Source: CAWUKT01 sp964352215
GTDB taxonomy: Bacteria; Bacteroidota; Bacteroidia; J057; JADKCL01
Direction of reading: 5' to 3'
DNA: 64,000 nt
NCBI GenBank assembly: GCA_964352215.1
Contig: CAYGRE010000023.1
Coordinates: 11,965 to 75,964 of the forward strand
Shown piece by piece: positions 62,534 to 64,000 of the stretch. The position numbers were made by a program, and so were the translations under genes. Under the pieces are notes generated by a model, which was not told the DNA's origin, ran no database searches, and was given only the letters and a program-made list of their open reading frames with translations. Positions within the stretch are counted from its first letter, which is position 1; every line of letters starts with the position of its first letter.

Positions 62534-62869
62534 ATGATATTCAGGAAGTTTCGCAAGATGATGGGGGGATCTCCAACACGGGACCACTACGATGAACTCT
62601 CAGAAACTTTTGAAGGCGGTATTACCCAGCCCTTCTATGCGGAATTGGGCCTGGACAGCCTCGACTTCAATGCGGATGTCACGGTCAAGGAGTTTGTCGA
62701 TGAATATGAGCGCCTCTATGGACAGGTAATATTGAGCCCATGTGATCTTCAGACCGATTTGGATTCTATATTCACCTGTGATCCCCTTAGCAATGACATG
62801 GAACCCGTAATTGACGACTTCCGCAACAGAATGCTGGTCAAGCAATTGGTCGAAGCCGAAGAAAAATAG
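62534..62869 (+). CDS. Small acidic protein of unknown function, possibly 5'-incomplete
   Basis: From the first ATG (62534) the protein has 111 aa: acidic, soluble, with MIFRKFRKMMGG, LGLDSLDFNADVTVKEFVDEY and a helical C-terminus. The same frame is open back to 62390 (stop TAA at 62387) and reads like real protein (KPAFFIFNWKSEGYTVFYEE), but has no ATG, GTG or TTG. Either a rare start such as ATC is used, or the 5' end was lost; a T7 run at 62434-62440 is a candidate frameshift site. The family is not recognised. Confidence 0.5.
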   Translation: MIFRKFRKMMGGSPTRDHYDELSETFEGGITQPFYAELGLDSLDFNADVTVKEFVDEYERLYGQVILSPCDLQTDLDSIFTCDPLSNDMEPVIDDFRNRMLVKQLVEAEEK

Positions 62870-62876
62870 ATTGTTT

Positions 62877-62884
62877 TATATTTG
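62877..62884 (+). promoter_or_regulatory. -7 promoter box of the SDR gene
   Basis: TATATTTG matches TAnnTTTG and lies 66 bp before the ATG at 62951. No TTG at the right distance. Confidence 0.4.
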
Positions 62885-62950
62885 TCTATCCTCGCTGAAG
62901 TCAATTCAAAAGCGAGCTAGATCATTCACCCTATAACCCAGAAATACACG

Positions 62951-63928
62951 ATGCCGAACCAAAATCCAACCCTCCACCTGGACACTGTTATCCAAAACCA
63001 TGGGCAAGACATGACCAATAAAGTTGTTGCCATTACCGGAACGACTAGTGGGACCGGGTTTGTCTGTGCGAGAGAAGTCGCCAAGAAAGGAGCCACCGTT
63101 ATCCTTCTCAACCGGGAAAGTAGCCGGGCTTCAGAGTCTCATCGGAAACTGCTTGAATCCGTTCCCGGAGGTAAATTCGATTCGATTGCCTGTGACCTGC
63201 AAAGTTTTGAGAGTGTGGAAAATGCAGTCAATCAAATCAAGTCTAAATACGATGTGGTAGATGTCCTGGTCAACAATGCCGGGGTCATGGCACTCAAAGA
63301 CCAGGCTACTCCCGATGGCTATGATGTGCAAATCCAGACCAATGTCCTTTCACACTTCAAGCTGACCAAAGATCTGTTTCCACTGTTGCGCAAGAGTCCC
63401 CAGGCGCGGATCGTGAACCATTCTTCTATGGCCAGGTTGGGTGGCCCCCTCAAAAGCGAATATTTTGAAAGAAAAGGCGGAAATCTGGGAGGTGATGGAA
63501 CGGTGGAACAAAACCTCAGCTTCCAGGGCCCAAGGTGGGAAAGATACCATCAGACCAAGCTTGCCAATGCGAACTTCACCTATGGCCTCAAGCAGAAGCT
63601 GGAAGCCGAAAACATTACCAATGTGGTTCCTTTGCTGGCCCATCCCGGACTGGCCAGTACCCAACTGCAGGTGACTACCGCCAAGGAAGGCGGCATGGAT
63701 GGCAGCAGTGATTTCATGAAGCAGGCACAGTCGCCAGAAGATGGTGCCACCGGAATCATCCGGGCATGCATGGACCCGGCCGCCAAGCCGGGCGACTTCT
63801 ATGGACCATCCGCTGGATGGAGTGGTTATCCTGATGTGTTGCCTCCTGAAGATTTGTTGCTGGACGAATCCAATATCCGAACCAATTGGGAAGGGTGTGA
63901 AAGAGCAGTTGGACCGTTTCAGTTCTAA
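62951..63928 (+). CDS. Short-chain dehydrogenase/reductase
   Basis: 325 aa, slightly longer than a classical SDR, of the retinol-dehydrogenase/oxidoreductase-like type. NAD(P)-binding motif VAITGTTSGTGFVCAREVAKKG (~26-47, TGxxxGxG), DVLVNNAGVMAL (NNAG), catalytic Ser in VNHSSMARLGG and YHQTKLANANF (YxxxK). The core is complete, so it should be active; the substrate is unknown. A 20-residue N-terminal extension precedes the Rossmann fold. Tandem repeats begin 4 bp behind the stop. Confidence 0.9.
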   Translation: MPNQNPTLHLDTVIQNHGQDMTNKVVAITGTTSGTGFVCAREVAKKGATVILLNRESSRASESHRKLLESVPGGKFDSIACDLQSFESVENAVNQIKSKYDVVDVLVNNAGVMALKDQATPDGYDVQIQTNVLSHFKLTKDLFPLLRKSPQARIVNHSSMARLGGPLKSEYFERKGGNLGGDGTVEQNLSFQGPRWERYHQTKLANANFTYGLKQKLEAENITNVVPLLAHPGLASTQLQVTTAKEGGMDGSSDFMKQAQSPEDGATGIIRACMDPAAKPGDFYGPSAGWSGYPDVLPPEDLLLDESNIRTNWEGCERAVGPFQF

Positions 63929-63932
63929 TTGG

Positions 63933-64000
63933 GTCTGAGCTCCTGCTTGGGAGGTCTGAGCTCCTGCTTGGGAGGTCTGAGCTCCTGCTTGGGAGGTCTG
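63933..64000. repeat. 21-bp tandem repeat running off the window end
   Basis: Perfect copies of GTCTGAGCTCCTGCTTGGGAG begin at 63933, 63954 and 63975, with the first 5 bases of a fourth at 63996. The array starts right after the SDR stop. Its full length is unknown. Confidence 0.95.

Noticed and set aside
1..64000. tRNA, rRNA, transposase, integrase or prophage genes
   Set aside because: Intergenic regions were read for tRNA arms and both strands for mobile-element proteins; none was found, although a covariance-model scan could not be run.

Overview
The window looks like a chromosomal segment of a Bacteroidota bacterium, probably of the Saprospiria/Lewinella type. The evidence is: type IX secretion (T9SS) sorting domains of both the 'gliding-associated' (type B) and 'type A' kind, two PorP/SprF outer-membrane proteins, TPR/PD40/OmpA proteins, a DUF3857-transglutaminase protein, Bacteroidota-type -7 boxes (TAnnTTTG), and a GC content that looks close to 50% by eye. 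I found no rRNA, tRNA, CRISPR array, transposase or phage gene. The taxonomic placement is inference; no marker gene was compared.

Layout. 1-5330: 3' end of a PKD-domain surface protein, clpS, a coupled pair (SAM hydroxide adenosyltransferase + ABM monooxygenase), a PhoH ATPase and a DUF389 membrane protein, closed by a perfect 22-bp terminator hairpin. 5410-13572: mostly minus-strand metabolic genes (NhaD-type antiporter, amino-acid dehydrogenase, a lipocalin-like lipoprotein, a metal-dependent hydrolase, a CYP51-like P450 and a membrane-anchored AraC-type regulator). A 550-bp gap at 8634-9185 carries three minus-strand terminator-like hairpins and no convincing gene. 13573-24119: minus-strand housekeeping (gcvP, M28 peptidase, rpiB, an oversized tatC, a small-ORF/DUF6169-like pair, a secreted protein, glyA). 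24250-35852: a GT-C-like membrane protein, a SEC-C/DUF1186 protein with an internal 27-bp repeat, a large DUF3857/transglutaminase protein, a trans-sulfuration PLP enzyme next to RidA, a methyltransferase and an ABC exporter.

36161-56569 is a cell-surface region read from the plus strand: two copies of the module 'type-B-CTD adhesin - PorP/SprF - OmpA/PD40 protein'. Between them lies a 2051-aa type-A-CTD protein with a beta-helix and twelve ~80-aa four-cysteine repeats, plus a chimeric gene relic. The arrangement suggests that each adhesin is exported by T9SS and held by its own PorP/SprF partner, with the OmpA protein anchoring the complex to peptidoglycan.

56750-61138 is the most unusual locus: an 823-aa protein with two pairs of annexin-like GWGTDE repeats around an HEVQH metallopeptidase-like domain. 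It has a lysine-free, Gln-rich N-terminus reminiscent of cargo of extracellular contractile injection systems. It is followed, in an overlapping or tightly spaced array, by a lipoprotein and an unrecognised 305-aa protein. The window ends with a GH113-like glycosidase, an apparently 5'-incomplete small gene, an SDR oxidoreductase and a 21-bp tandem repeat that runs off the edge.
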